A stretch of 37,017 nucleotides of DNA, from NCBI GenBank assembly GCA_014377385.1, contig JACMPR010000008.1, forward strand, positions 1-37,017, in the 5' to 3' direction. Made by a program: the position numbers and the translations under genes. Shown piece after piece: positions 9,773 through 19,219 of the stretch; the stretch's first letter is position 1; each line of letters starts with the position of its first letter. Below the pieces are notes generated by a model. That model ran no database searches and was not told the origin of the DNA. It saw nothing but the letters and a program-made list of their open reading frames with translations. This stretch comes from Ferruginibacter sp. GTDB lineage: Bacteria > Bacteroidota > Bacteroidia > Chitinophagales > Chitinophagaceae.

Positions 9773-10401
9773 TATTTCATACCATGCATAAATTTTAATA
9801 CTAAGGCCATATCCTTAACCCCTGGCTCTTTTTCAAAATGGCTGTTCAGATCTACCCCATAAAAATCCGGGTGCTTAAACTTTTTGACAAGGGCCGCATC
9901 TTCCGGACCGATGCCGCCACTTATAAAAAATGGCTTTTCGATCTTACTCTCTTTGATCTTTTGCCAATCAAATTTTTCTCCCGTACCTCCATACATTGTT
10001 GTTGAAGCTGTATCGAACAGATAATAATCACAGGTATCATCGTATTCTTCCAATAAATGGTCAATCGATTTTTTTGTATTTTTTTCTACCCGAAAAACTT
10101 TGATCACTTCTGTTTCCGCAGAAATAGCCTCGCAAAAATCCGGCGTTTCATCTCCATGAAGCTGCACCATATCAAGCCCATAATCTTCTACAGCCTGTAA
10201 AATTCTGTCGTATTCATCATTTACAAACACACCGATCGTCCGGATGTCCATATCCGCAGCTTTGATCTCCTTTTTGGGCATTTTATCGCCAACATAGCGA
10301 GGTGAATCCTTGTGAAAAATGAGGCCGGCAAAATCTATATTCAGCATTTCAAGTTGTTGCAACTGTTTCATGCTTGTAATTCCACACACTTTAATATTCA
10401 T
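9772..10401 (-). CDS. trpF: Phosphoribosylanthranilate isomerase
   Basis: MNIKVCGITSMKQLQQLEMLNIDFAGLIFHKDSPRYV ... VQLHGDETPDFCEAI ... FFISGGIGPEDA. Confidence 0.95.
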   Translation of the reverse strand: MNIKVCGITSMKQLQQLEMLNIDFAGLIFHKDSPRYVGDKMPKKEIKAADMDIRTIGVFVNDEYDRILQAVEDYGLDMVQLHGDETPDFCEAISAETEVIKVFRVEKNTKKSIDHLLEEYDDTCDYYLFDTASTTMYGGTGEKFDWQKIKESKIEKPFFISGGIGPEDAALVKKFKHPDFYGVDLNSHFEKEPGVKDMALVLKFMHGMK

Positions 10402-10433
10402 TGTTGAAGTTTTTTCTATTTGGCAATGTCGGT

Positions 10434-11228
10434 TTATTTCTTTGAAGCATCGCTTAATTGTGCCGCAAATACTTCAAAAGCTTTTCCGGGGTCGGGTTCT
10501 TTCATAAAATACTCACCTATCAAAAAGCCCTTGTAGCCGGCGTCTTTGAACCTCATAATAGTTTCTATGTTATCAATACCGCTTTCTGCAATTTTAATCA
10601 TTTCAAGGGGAATCAATTTACTCAACGCGATGGCATTGTAAATATCCACTTCAAAAGTTTTTAAATTACGATTATTAATTCCAACCATGTCAATATTATG
10701 ATTTATGTGCCCGAGCTCGGCCTCGTCGTGAATTTCCAGCAATACTTCAAGCCCAAGCTGTTTTGCATAAGCAGCTAACTCTTTTACTTCCCCGGCAGAC
10801 AAGCACGCAGCGATCAATAATATTACATCTGCACCCATTGCCTTAGATTCTGTAAGCTGGTACTTGTCGATAATGAATTCTTTTCTTAAAACAGGAACCT
10901 GGTTATCGCTCGCGAGCAAAAAGTCTTCTCTGGTACCTCCAAAAAACAGTTGGTCTGTAAGCACCGACAAACCTGCGGCCCCGTACCTTGCATAATCAGC
11001 CGTTACTTTATCTACAGGCGCAAATGAATTAATGATGCCTTTCGACGGCGACTTTCTTTTAAACTCTGCTATAATGCCTGTTGTATTCCCTAAAGCCAAT
11101 ACCTGTTTTAAAGAAATAATTTTTCTTTCAAAAGCGGGTGATGAAAAAAGTGTTTCCTCTAGTACTGACGATTTAAGGACTTCCACTTCTCTCCTTTTAT
11201 GCGCAATTATTTTGTCGAGTAAATTCAT
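10434..11228 (-). CDS. trpC: Indole-3-glycerol phosphate synthase
   Basis: MNLLDKIIAHKRREVEVLKSSV ... IAEFKRKSPSKGIIN ... VLRKEFIIDKYQLTESKAMGADVILLIAA ... GINNRNLKTFEVD ... IAESGID. Confidence 0.96.
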   Translation of the reverse strand: MNLLDKIIAHKRREVEVLKSSVLEETLFSSPAFERKIISLKQVLALGNTTGIIAEFKRKSPSKGIINSFAPVDKVTADYARYGAAGLSVLTDQLFFGGTREDFLLASDNQVPVLRKEFIIDKYQLTESKAMGADVILLIAACLSAGEVKELAAYAKQLGLEVLLEIHDEAELGHINHNIDMVGINNRNLKTFEVDIYNAIALSKLIPLEMIKIAESGIDNIETIMRFKDAGYKGFLIGEYFMKEPDPGKAFEVFAAQLSDASKK

Positions 11229-11231
11229 GCG

Positions 11232-12218
11232 TTAAGGGATTAAAGTTTTCAGAGAATTATAAGCAGCACCACTCTCCAGGCTTTCTACTGCGAGTTGATA
11301 GCAGGTTTCATAGTCATTGTATTTTCCGGTGCAATGCAATCCCATAGCTGCATTTGAAATAACAACGGCATTCTGCGCCCAGCTGCCTTCGCCCCTGATA
11401 ATTTTTAAAAATATTTTAGCTGACTCTTCTACCGTGCTGCCTCCCAAAATATCGGAAGCAGCAACCAATCTTTTACCCAAAGCAGTTGCACTCATCATTT
11501 TTTCGCCTTGCCTTGTAATTACTTTTGTATCTCCGGTTAATGAGATTTCGTCATACCCTTCCATGCTGTGAACAATCGTGTAAGACGAAGTTTCCTCTTG
11601 CAACAAATAATTATAGATACGGGCCATTTCCAGGTTATAGACGCCAACCAGCCGGTGCGCCGGGGCAGCAGGATTTACCAGAGGGCCCAACATATTAAAG
11701 AACGTACGAACTCCCAGATTTTTACGGACAATTCCTACTGCTTTTAAGGCCGGGTGAAACAGGGGCGCATGAAGGAAACAAATATTTGCTGTTTCTAATT
11801 CTTTATTCAGTTGATCACTGTTAGTAGTAAAGTGATAGCCCAGCTGCTGCATCAGATCCGACGCCCCACTTACCGAAGACGCTCCATAATTTCCATGCTT
11901 GGCAACTTTGTTGCCGGTACCTGCAACGATAAAACTGCTTAATGTTGAAATATTAAACGTATTTTTTCCATCTCCGCCAGTGCCCACGATATCAAGTAAC
12001 TGGTTGTCTTTTAAATCAACCGGGGTACAGAGTTGCAATAGTGCATCTTTAAAGCCAAGTAATTCTTCAATGGTAATACTACGCATAAGGTACACTGTTA
12101 TAAAAGCAGTAACCTCGTGTTCGGTGTATGAATTACCGGAAATATTCTTCAATACTTCTGCAGCCTGCTGCCTGCTCAGGCTTTTGTATTCAAATAAATG
12201 TTGCAATATTTTTTTCAT
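11232..12218 (-). CDS. trpD: Anthranilate phosphoribosyltransferase
   Basis: LLDIVGTGGDGKNTFNISTLSSFIVAGTGNKVAKHGNYGASSVSGASDLMQQLGYHF ... RTFFNMLGPLVNPAAPAHRLVGVY. Confidence 0.96.
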   Translation of the reverse strand: MKKILQHLFEYKSLSRQQAAEVLKNISGNSYTEHEVTAFITVYLMRSITIEELLGFKDALLQLCTPVDLKDNQLLDIVGTGGDGKNTFNISTLSSFIVAGTGNKVAKHGNYGASSVSGASDLMQQLGYHFTTNSDQLNKELETANICFLHAPLFHPALKAVGIVRKNLGVRTFFNMLGPLVNPAAPAHRLVGVYNLEMARIYNYLLQEETSSYTIVHSMEGYDEISLTGDTKVITRQGEKMMSATALGKRLVAASDILGGSTVEESAKIFLKIIRGEGSWAQNAVVISNAAMGLHCTGKYNDYETCYQLAVESLESGAAYNSLKTLIP

Positions 12219-12277
12219 AATTGTACGTTAAAAGAAACAAAATTTACTTACTTCACACAAAGGAGCCGCGGTCTGAA

Positions 12278-12856
12278 TTAATATGAAAGCCAGTTCCTGA
12301 TAAGCGTTTCGCCGCAGGGCGTGAGTACGCTTTCCGGGTGAAACTGTACGCCCTGAACATCAAAACTTTCATGTTGAACAGACATGATGTAACCGTTCCC
12401 GTCAACAGAGGTAATCTGTAACGCCGGGGGTAAATCCTTCCGGGAGATGATCCAGCTGTGATACCTGCCCGCCATCATTTCAGGATAGAGCCCTTTAAAA
12501 AGTATCGACTGTTGTGCTATTATTTTCACAGGGGTGGCAATACCATGGAAAACAATGTCCAGATTTTCCAGCGTTGCTCCAAAAGCCTCTCCAATGGCCT
12601 GGTGTCCGAGGCATACACCCAGGATCGATTTAGTGGCAGCGTATTCTTTTATTAAAGGCAATAATAAATTTGCTTCAACAGGTATCCCGGGGCCGGGTGA
12701 TAAAATTATCTTATCATATTTCTTTACAGCTTCAAGTTCAATCTCGTCATTTCTAAAAACATCGATTTTTGTATGTACTATTTTTTCAACCAGGTGTACC
12801 AGGTTATAAGTGAAGGAATCATAATTGTCAAATACAAGAATTTTTGTAACAGCCAT
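12278..12856 (-). CDS. trpG: Anthranilate synthase component II (glutamine amidotransferase)
   Basis: ILVFDNYDSFTYNLVHLVE ... IILSPGPGIP ... ILGVCLGHQAIGEAFG ... GVQFHPESVLTPCGETLIRNW. Confidence 0.96.
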   Translation of the reverse strand: MAVTKILVFDNYDSFTYNLVHLVEKIVHTKIDVFRNDEIELEAVKKYDKIILSPGPGIPVEANLLLPLIKEYAATKSILGVCLGHQAIGEAFGATLENLDIVFHGIATPVKIIAQQSILFKGLYPEMMAGRYHSWIISRKDLPPALQITSVDGNGYIMSVQHESFDVQGVQFHPESVLTPCGETLIRNWLSY

Positions 12857-12861
12857 AATTG

Positions 12862-14283
12862 TTAATTTGATATAGTTTGAGCAAGCACAACTGCATTTTT
12901 CAGTGCACGTAATTTATTATTTACCTCCTGTAATTCATCCTCTGGTTTACTGGCAGCGACGATCCCCGCACCGGCCTGGCTGACCAATGTATTGTTTTTG
13001 CTTAAAAATGTCCTGATCATGATGGCATGATTACAACTGCCATTAAAGCCAATATATCCGATCATCCCGCCATAAAAGCCACGAGCAGTTTCTTCATTTT
13101 CGTCTATCAACTGCATGGCTTTATACTTTGGCGCCCCACTGAGCGTGCCGGCGGGAAAAGTAGCACCCAGGATCTTAAATGGATTTTTTTCCTGCCCAAG
13201 TTGTCCCTGCACCTCACTAACAAGGTGTATCACATGAGAATAATAATTAACTTTTTTAAATTGTGTAACAATAACGTTGGTGCATACCCGACTAAGGTCA
13301 TTTCTCGCAAGATCAACCAACATCACATGCTCAGCATTTTCCTTTACGTCGCTTTCAAGTTCAATGGCCAGCTGTTTGTCTGTATCATCATCACCGGTAC
13401 GTTTAAACGTTCCGGCGATCGGGTGAACAATGGCGATATTATTTTGGATAATCAGTTGGCTCTCCGGAGAGGAGCCCATTAGCTTGTAATCCCCGTAATC
13501 GAAATAAAAAAGATACGGACTGGGATTGATGCTTCGCAGGGCCCTGTACACATTAAATTCATCACCGGTGAAGGGCTGGCTGAAGCGGCGGCTTAGAACT
13601 ACCTGGAAACTGTCTCCGCGCTGGCAAGCGGCAATTCCATTAGTGACCATATTTTTATATACGTCATCCGAAATGGAAGAGCGCTCTTCGCCGGCCACCC
13701 GAAAAGGAAAGGCAGGAACATCCTTGTTTTTAATGAGGCTCTCTACATCCTCTACTCCACTTTCCAGTCCTGCAAAATGATGCTCGCAAATATATAATTC
13801 GTCTTTAAAATGATCAATTACAATCACGTATTGGTAAAGCCGGTATCGAATCAAAGGTATCGACATGGCGTCATCCGCCTTAGCCTGCAACTTTATTTTT
13901 TCAAAAAAAGGAATGGAATCATAACAGGTGTAGCCAAAAATACCCTGAGCAATCTTTACAGGTTTGAGGATAGCTTCTTCCGTTTGAAAACGCTGTAAAA
14001 AGTCGTACATGATATCTGCAACAACCGCATCTTTACCGAGATTTATTTTCTCAGGTTGTTTTGCAGGAAGTTTAAATTCGAGGATCAAAGGATCGATCAC
14101 TTCAATTCCCGCGATCGCATTAACGCCGATAATAGAATAATTATTTTCCCCTGCATGAAAGTCAGTACTTTCCAGCAGGATCGTATCCCGGAAGCGATCA
14201 CGCAGCCGAAGGTAAATTCCAACAGGAGTATAAATATCTCCCAGCATTTTTTTATAGGTCGTGGTAAAAATTATTTTTTTCAT
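12862..14283 (-). CDS. trpE: Anthranilate synthase component I
   Basis: FQVVLSRRFSQPFTGDEFNVYRALRSINPSPYLFYFDYGDYKLMGSSPESQL ... HPIAGTFKRTGDDDTDKQLAIELESDVKENAEHVMLVDLARNDLSRVC ... PAGTLSGAPKYKAMQLIDE. Confidence 0.97.
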   Translation of the reverse strand: MKKIIFTTTYKKMLGDIYTPVGIYLRLRDRFRDTILLESTDFHAGENNYSIIGVNAIAGIEVIDPLILEFKLPAKQPEKINLGKDAVVADIMYDFLQRFQTEEAILKPVKIAQGIFGYTCYDSIPFFEKIKLQAKADDAMSIPLIRYRLYQYVIVIDHFKDELYICEHHFAGLESGVEDVESLIKNKDVPAFPFRVAGEERSSISDDVYKNMVTNGIAACQRGDSFQVVLSRRFSQPFTGDEFNVYRALRSINPSPYLFYFDYGDYKLMGSSPESQLIIQNNIAIVHPIAGTFKRTGDDDTDKQLAIELESDVKENAEHVMLVDLARNDLSRVCTNVIVTQFKKVNYYSHVIHLVSEVQGQLGQEKNPFKILGATFPAGTLSGAPKYKAMQLIDENEETARGFYGGMIGYIGFNGSCNHAIMIRTFLSKNNTLVSQAGAGIVAASKPEDELQEVNNKLRALKNAVVLAQTISN

Positions 14284-14309
14284 TTTAAAGTTTGCTGATT
14301 ATTAACAAT

Positions 14310-14336
14310 AAAAAACCCCAACGTTGTGTCGGGGCT
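14310..14336 (-). terminator. Attenuator (Rho-independent terminator hairpin) in trpE leader
   Basis: Minus-strand AG-CCCCGAC-ACAAC-GTTGGGG-TTTTTT: 7-bp stem, 5-nt loop, six U's, ending about 27 nt before the trpE ATG. Confidence 0.8.
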
Positions 14337-14361
14337 AAAATATTCGGTAACAGGAATAAAG

Positions 14362-14424
14362 TTATGACACATCAATGTACAATATCTGCCAAAGCCAACT
14401 TCCTGTGTGTATGTTTGTAATCAT
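14362..14424 (-). CDS. trpL: Putative trp leader peptide, 20 aa: MITNIHTGSWLWQILYIDVS*
   Basis: Minus-strand ATG ATT ACA AAC ATA CAC ACA GGA AGT TGG CTT TGG CAG ATA TTG TAC ATT GAT GTG TCA TAA; two Trp codons (14395-14397, 14389-14391), followed by terminator hairpin and trpE. Too short for the supplied ORF track. Confidence 0.75.
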   Translation of the reverse strand: MITNIHTGSWLWQILYIDVS

Positions 14425-14494
14425 TTCTACTGCAAATATGGAGGAGAAATCCGGATTTAAAAAAGATTTTTACTTAATTCAGGAAAATGAAAAT

Positions 14495-14848
14495 ATGCGG
14501 ATAAATAAAAATATGACGCCTAACGGCCACATATTTTTTGTTGAAGGAGCCAGTCAAAGGCTGGCAGCGCTTGATTTTAGGATATCTTCCGGCGTCATGA
14601 TGATTGAACTCACGGAAGCAGAAGACAGGCAAAAGGGCAAATATGTTAAGTATGAACTGGTTGAGCACGCGGCTGTATATACCAGGGAAAAACACCTGAA
14701 GGTCATGCGCATTCAACCTCTGCCAGGGCCATTTTTGATAAAAGAAAGAGGAGTTCGGGGATGTCGAGGTTACGAAACCATCGCTTTAAGATTGCTTTAC
14801 CTGAGTTTGGTTGACTATGTTTTTTTGTTTGTCTGCATCAGGTGTTAA
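14495..14848 (+). CDS. Hypothetical protein (start uncertain; tracked ORF begins 14375 but that would overlap the trp leader antisense)
   Basis: ORF track 14375-14848; MRINKNMTPNGHIFFVEGASQRLAALDFRISSGVMMIELTEAEDRQKGKYVKYEL...; no family recognised; competing ORF on opposite strand 14474-14716. Confidence 0.3.
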   Translation: MRINKNMTPNGHIFFVEGASQRLAALDFRISSGVMMIELTEAEDRQKGKYVKYELVEHAAVYTREKHLKVMRIQPLPGPFLIKERGVRGCRGYETIALRLLYLSLVDYVFLFVCIRC

Positions 14849-14899
14849 TTTTTTCAGCAGCTTAACTTAAATCTTTATAAATACTTGAACTTTGTTAAT

Positions 14900-15304
14900 A
14901 TGTACACATTGAAGTCGATCGTGACTATTCTAATTATAGGCTGTTGTGCCGTGGCGAATGCACAAAAAATAGACAGCATTTATGTCAACCTATATACGGA
15001 TAGTTTAAAAAAAGGCACTTACAATTATATAAATATCGATGGGCTGTTACCCAATGGTAGATACATCCCGCTCGACAGTTCCCAAATCAGTTTTACGAGT
15101 TCTCATGGAAAATTCTATGGCAATAGTTTATGGCTGGAGCCGGATTGTAAAGAGGAAAAAGTGAGCATCCACGCGGTATTAAAAAACAACGCCCTGCTGC
15201 GGAAAGACTTCGTCATCTACGTAAAGCGGAAACCGGATAACCAGCAGTTAAAAACCGAGAAGCAGGTTCTGGAAGAAATGAAAAATAAGAGTAAGAAAGC
15301 CTGA
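14900..15304 (+). CDS. Hypothetical secreted protein
   Basis: MYTLKSIVTILIIGCCAVANAQKIDSIYVNLYTDSLKKGTYNYINIDGLLPNGRYIPLDSSQISF... signal peptide; ORF track starts upstream at 14885. Confidence 0.6.
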   Translation: MYTLKSIVTILIIGCCAVANAQKIDSIYVNLYTDSLKKGTYNYINIDGLLPNGRYIPLDSSQISFTSSHGKFYGNSLWLEPDCKEEKVSIHAVLKNNALLRKDFVIYVKRKPDNQQLKTEKQVLEEMKNKSKKA

Positions 15305-15441
15305 AACATCAAACGGCTTGCTTACGAAAGTACAGCGCTGCCTGTTTGAAACCAGACTTTTCTTTAACAACAATTTGTGCCTGAAAAAAATCTCCATTTA
15401 TATGCAGCCCTGCCTATTTTTTGAGAGTATTAAAATTTGAA

Positions 15442-16095
15442 TCAACTAAATTTCTTTGCATCTTCCAGGAATTTGGCCAGGCCAATATCAGTCAAAGGAT
15501 GTTTTAACAGACCAAGTATCGAATCTAACGGGCAGGTACAAACGTCGGCGCCCGCTTCGGCACATTTAATAATATGATTTGGGTTGCGTATGGACGCTGC
15601 CAATATTTCTGTCTGGTATCCCTGGATCGTAAATATCTGCCTCAACTGGTGGATAAGCTCCATTCCATCCCAGCCACTGTCATCAATACGACCAATAAAG
15701 GGAGAGACATAGGCCGCACCTGCTTTTGCAGCAAGGATCGCCTGCCCGGCTGAAAAAACAAGCGTACAATTGGTCCGGATACCGTTTTCCGTAAACCATT
15801 TAATTGCCTTTATTCCCTCTTTGATCATGGGTACTTTTACCACAATATTCTTGTGAATGGTTATCAGTTTTTTTCCTTCTGCGATAATACCATCAAAATC
15901 TGTGGAGATTACTTCTGCACTGATATCCCCATCCACCATCTCACAAATTGTTTTGTAATGCTGCATAACCGCGTCCTGGCCTTTAATACCTTCCTTTGCC
16001 ATCAGTGACGGATTGGTTGTTACACCATCTAATATTCCAAGTTCATTGGCTTCTTTAATTTGAGCAAGATTTGCTGTATCGATAAAAAATTTCAT
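15442..16095 (-). CDS. fsa: Transaldolase / fructose-6-phosphate aldolase family (TalC/FsaA-like)
   Basis: MKFFIDTANLAQIKEANELGILDGVTTNPSLMAKEG ... VVKVPMIKEGIKAIKWFTENGIRTNCTLVFSAGQAILAAKAGAAYVSPFIGRIDD. Confidence 0.93.
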   Translation of the reverse strand: MKFFIDTANLAQIKEANELGILDGVTTNPSLMAKEGIKGQDAVMQHYKTICEMVDGDISAEVISTDFDGIIAEGKKLITIHKNIVVKVPMIKEGIKAIKWFTENGIRTNCTLVFSAGQAILAAKAGAAYVSPFIGRIDDSGWDGMELIHQLRQIFTIQGYQTEILAASIRNPNHIIKCAEAGADVCTCPLDSILGLLKHPLTDIGLAKFLEDAKKFS

Positions 16096-16277
16096 GATGA
16101 TTTTTCAGAACCCGGGAAAGGGTTTTATTTTAAAGTTGAAGAACAAAATTCCATTACAAAACTAATCCAATTAACAGATTATCCTGTAAAATATTTAGGT
16201 TATTCAGCAAGAGAAAAAGAAATAGGCTTATTTGTGAACGTCTTTATAGCCAGGTGGAGATTTGAGGAAATAAAAAA

Positions 16278-16374
16278 CGGCAAGTTACTTACATCGCACC
16301 GCTCAACCATCTACCCTTGCTACCTTCCGGTCCTGGGGGAGTTCAACAGGAGCTGGTCGTATAAGACTTGCCGG
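16278..16374 (-). ncRNA. ffs: Signal recognition particle RNA (small bacterial / 4.5S type)
   Basis: Minus strand CCGGCAAGTCTTATACGACCAGCTCCTGTTGAACTCCCCCAGGACCGGAAGGTAGCAAGGGTAGATGGTTGAGCGGTGCGATGTAAGTAACTTGCCGTTTTTT: conserved 'CAGGACCGGAAGGTAGCAAGGG' apical region, GGCAAGT/ACTTGCC terminal stem, U-tract. Confidence 0.9.
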
Positions 16375-16512
16375 CTGCAAATATAGGGGAATGGTTTGAA
16401 ATTAAAAGATTTGAAGTACAATTTGAATTGAAAATTTAAATGCCAAGAACCTCCACCGTTTTTACGGGATTTTCAACCCAAGAAAAGTTTACATATTCCG
16501 GTTCCCCTATCT

Positions 16513-17805
16513 TCAAAAGCTAAACCCCGGCCTGTCATTCCTTGAATTCAGGCTACTTACGCCTATCAACTGATCGCTTCGATCAGTAAATGATTTATAA
16601 TAAATCAACACGGTATATTGATTTTCTGTTTCCCAATAATTCCCTTCCAATTCAGTTTTTTGTGTTGGATCTGACTTATCAACAGCTATATAAGTATAAT
16701 TATAATATCCCTGTTTCATGAAAGCTGTTGTTTCGTATTTCATTGTTTCCGGGTTGAAGGTCATCTTCCATTTATCATTTAACTGATAACCTGTAAACAT
16801 TCCTGCGAGATAGATATCCTTATTCGGGTACTGGGTACCGTCAGGTTTTGCGAGGTAAAAATGAACAGTTGCATAATCGCCTTGCCAGAAAGGATTGATG
16901 CTTTCATACGTAATGATATTGTACATTCCATCGTAGTCGGGGAAGTACACATAGCGTTGCCCGTTTCTATCGATATCGGTTTTTAAGAATATTTCAGTAG
17001 CATTTTTTCCATAAGTCGCGTTTTCAACCCGGTCGCTCTGCAGGCGAAAACTCCTGAGATCAAGCCATCGCCACTCTTTACCGCCGGGAAAAATCCCAAT
17101 ATTTTCAGCACTGTAATCAAGTGTATTTCCCCGAACGAACGTCGGTACAATGTCCCGTTGGGAAATATCCCAACGGTTATTCTGCAGTATTACAACTTTA
17201 GTTTGTTGGGCAGCACTAAAACTATTCAGCCCCTGGATATTTGCTGTAAATTTTACCTTTTGATGTGTGCTGTATTTATCCGGGGTAAATGGCTGTACGA
17301 TTGCGGCCGCAATAGAAGCCTTGGGATCAAGTACCAGCATCTGTTTGGTAAATGCAAGTTTAGTTGTATCCCCATCAAGAAATACTTTTAACAGGTAATT
17401 TCCTGAACGGGTTGGCCTGGAATTATTATCCGGTAGAAATGCCTGGTAATGAACATAACGGGTAAGGGCAAGGGATGAATAGCGATACGTTGTGATACGG
17501 TTTTGTGTAAATCCTTTTATGTAATCGAAAGGACTGATATTAACAGGTTGCCAGTTGTAATCACAAAGCACATAAGTATAGTAATAACTTTTGTTATTGG
17601 CATCCATATCATCAAACTCAAGTTCGAGCCTGCCGCCGCCACTTAGATTGTACACAGGAAGTCCGGTTTGATCACCGGACATATACAATTGTGCTGTATG
17701 AATATTTGAATGATAAACCCGTTCTACGGCCTGCGCTGCCAGCTGATGCGAGATAAAACAAAATAATAATAAAATAAAGGGGCGCTGTAGCTGATTGAAG
17801 TTCAT
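16513..17805 (-). CDS. DUF5103 / type IX secretion system plug-like protein
   Basis: Signal peptide; VERVYHSNIHTAQLYMSGDQTGLPVYNLSGGGRLELEFDDMDANNKSYYYTYVLCDYNWQPVNISPFDYIKGFTQNRITTYRYSSLALTRYVHYQAFLPDNNSRPTRSGNYLLKVFLDGD. Confidence 0.85.
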   Translation of the reverse strand: MNFNQLQRPFILLLFCFISHQLAAQAVERVYHSNIHTAQLYMSGDQTGLPVYNLSGGGRLELEFDDMDANNKSYYYTYVLCDYNWQPVNISPFDYIKGFTQNRITTYRYSSLALTRYVHYQAFLPDNNSRPTRSGNYLLKVFLDGDTTKLAFTKQMLVLDPKASIAAAIVQPFTPDKYSTHQKVKFTANIQGLNSFSAAQQTKVVILQNNRWDISQRDIVPTFVRGNTLDYSAENIGIFPGGKEWRWLDLRSFRLQSDRVENATYGKNATEIFLKTDIDRNGQRYVYFPDYDGMYNIITYESINPFWQGDYATVHFYLAKPDGTQYPNKDIYLAGMFTGYQLNDKWKMTFNPETMKYETTAFMKQGYYNYTYIAVDKSDPTQKTELEGNYWETENQYTVLIYYKSFTDRSDQLIGVSSLNSRNDRPGFSF

Positions 17806-17823
17806 TTAATAGCTTAATTAATT

Positions 17824-17831
17824 TACTTTTG
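17824..17831 (+). promoter_or_regulatory. Candidate Bacteroidetes -7 element (TAnnTTTG) upstream of the permease gene
   Basis: TACTTTTG, 22 bp before the TTG start at 17854. Confidence 0.3.
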
Positions 17832-17853
17832 AAAGGTAGCAAATTTATGCCGA

Positions 17854-19083
17854 TTGAATGTATCATTATTTATAGCAAAGCGTATTACCTCTGTTAATAA
17901 AAAAACATTTTCCCGTTTTATCATCCGGCTGGCAATAAGTGCTACCGCTCTCAGTGTGGCAGTAATGATTGTGGCATTGAGTTTTGTAAATGGGTTTCAG
18001 CGTGTTATCAGCAACAAGGTTTTTAGTTTTTGGGGGCATGTACGGGTACAGCAAACCATCGATGACAATGAAACCATTTCGGAAGAATTTCCTATTTATC
18101 AAAATGATACGGTTGAGCATTACCTGCATTCGCTCCCTGAAGTTGCTTCGGTTGAAAGGTATGCAACAAAATCTGCCATACTAAAATTTGAAACAGGAAT
18201 CGAAAGCGTTATCCTGAAAGGTGTTGACAGCAGTTTTGATTTTAACCGGCTTGCTTCCTTTTTAAAAGTAGGCCGCTGGCTTTCTTTTGCAGACAGCGGC
18301 TACAGCAAACAAATAAATATAAGTGCCTATACCGCCAATCAATTGGGTATGAAAATTGGTGACAGCCTTCTGGTGTTTTTTTTCCGGCCGGACAAAAGTT
18401 ATTCTGCCAGGCGTTTAACCGTAGCTGGTATATTCAAAACAGGTATAGAACAATATGACAACAGGCTGGCCATGTGCGACATCAATCTCCTGCGCAGGTT
18501 AAACAATTGGGAACCCAACCAAATCGGCGGTTACGAAGTTTTTTTGAAAAATTACAAGAATACAGATAGTATTGCTAACAAGGCTTATCACGAATTGCCG
18601 CAAAGCTGGTACAGTAAGAGCATAAAAGAAATCTACCCAAATATATTTGACTGGCTAAACCTGCAGGGGCAACTGAAAAATATTCTCCTCGTAATTATGA
18701 TGATTGTAGCAGTTGTAAACCTGATAACCTGTCTCATCATCCTGGTATTGGAAAGAACTACCATGACCGGTATATTAAAGGCCCTTGGCGCATCGGACTG
18801 GAAGTTGCAGAAAATATTCCTTTACAATACTTCCTTTATTGCTGTTAGCGGCATTATCGCGGGCACGCTGTTTGGCTTAGGCATTTGCCTGCTTCAACAA
18901 AAATTTGGATTCATAAAACTTAATGAAGAGTCCTATTATATGAGCACCGCAAGCGCCGAAATAATCTGGTGGCAAGTGGTATTAGTAGACCTGGTAACTC
19001 TGATTGTTTGCTTTGCTACATTGATTATTCCAACCCTCCTGATTAAGAAAGTTAACCCGGTGAAGGCCATACAATTCAGGTAA
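17854..19083 (+). CDS. FtsX/LolE-type ABC transporter permease
   Basis: TTG start; [65 protein letters not shown] ... [50 protein letters not shown]. Confidence 0.9.
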   Translation: MNVSLFIAKRITSVNKKTFSRFIIRLAISATALSVAVMIVALSFVNGFQRVISNKVFSFWGHVRVQQTIDDNETISEEFPIYQNDTVEHYLHSLPEVASVERYATKSAILKFETGIESVILKGVDSSFDFNRLASFLKVGRWLSFADSGYSKQINISAYTANQLGMKIGDSLLVFFFRPDKSYSARRLTVAGIFKTGIEQYDNRLAMCDINLLRRLNNWEPNQIGGYEVFLKNYKNTDSIANKAYHELPQSWYSKSIKEIYPNIFDWLNLQGQLKNILLVIMMIVAVVNLITCLIILVLERTTMTGILKALGASDWKLQKIFLYNTSFIAVSGIIAGTLFGLGICLLQQKFGFIKLNEESYYMSTASAEIIWWQVVLVDLVTLIVCFATLIIPTLLIKKVNPVKAIQFR

Positions 19084-19219
19084 GATCCGGGGCAGCGTCT
19101 ACCCCCTACCAAGTTTTAAAAAACCGGGCAACACTTTACAGCTAACAAGGATGCTATTGGTTTTTTTTAGTGAAATTGATTTTTTGCCGCTGCAGACTTT
19201 TGCTTTTCGGCCCATAGCA

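Noticed and set aside
16060-16386. 108-aa plus-strand ORF
   Set aside because: Overlaps the transaldolase 5' end and is antisense to the SRP RNA.
16540-16566. TTGAATTCAGGCTACTTACGCCT resembles TTGAATCCAGGCTACTTCGCCT at 8487-8508 (trpB-trpA spacer)
   Set aside because: The second copy is coding (C-terminus ...LIGVSSLNSRNDRPGFSF of the DUF5103 protein) and lacks the palindromic half; could be coincidence, not enough to call a repeat family.
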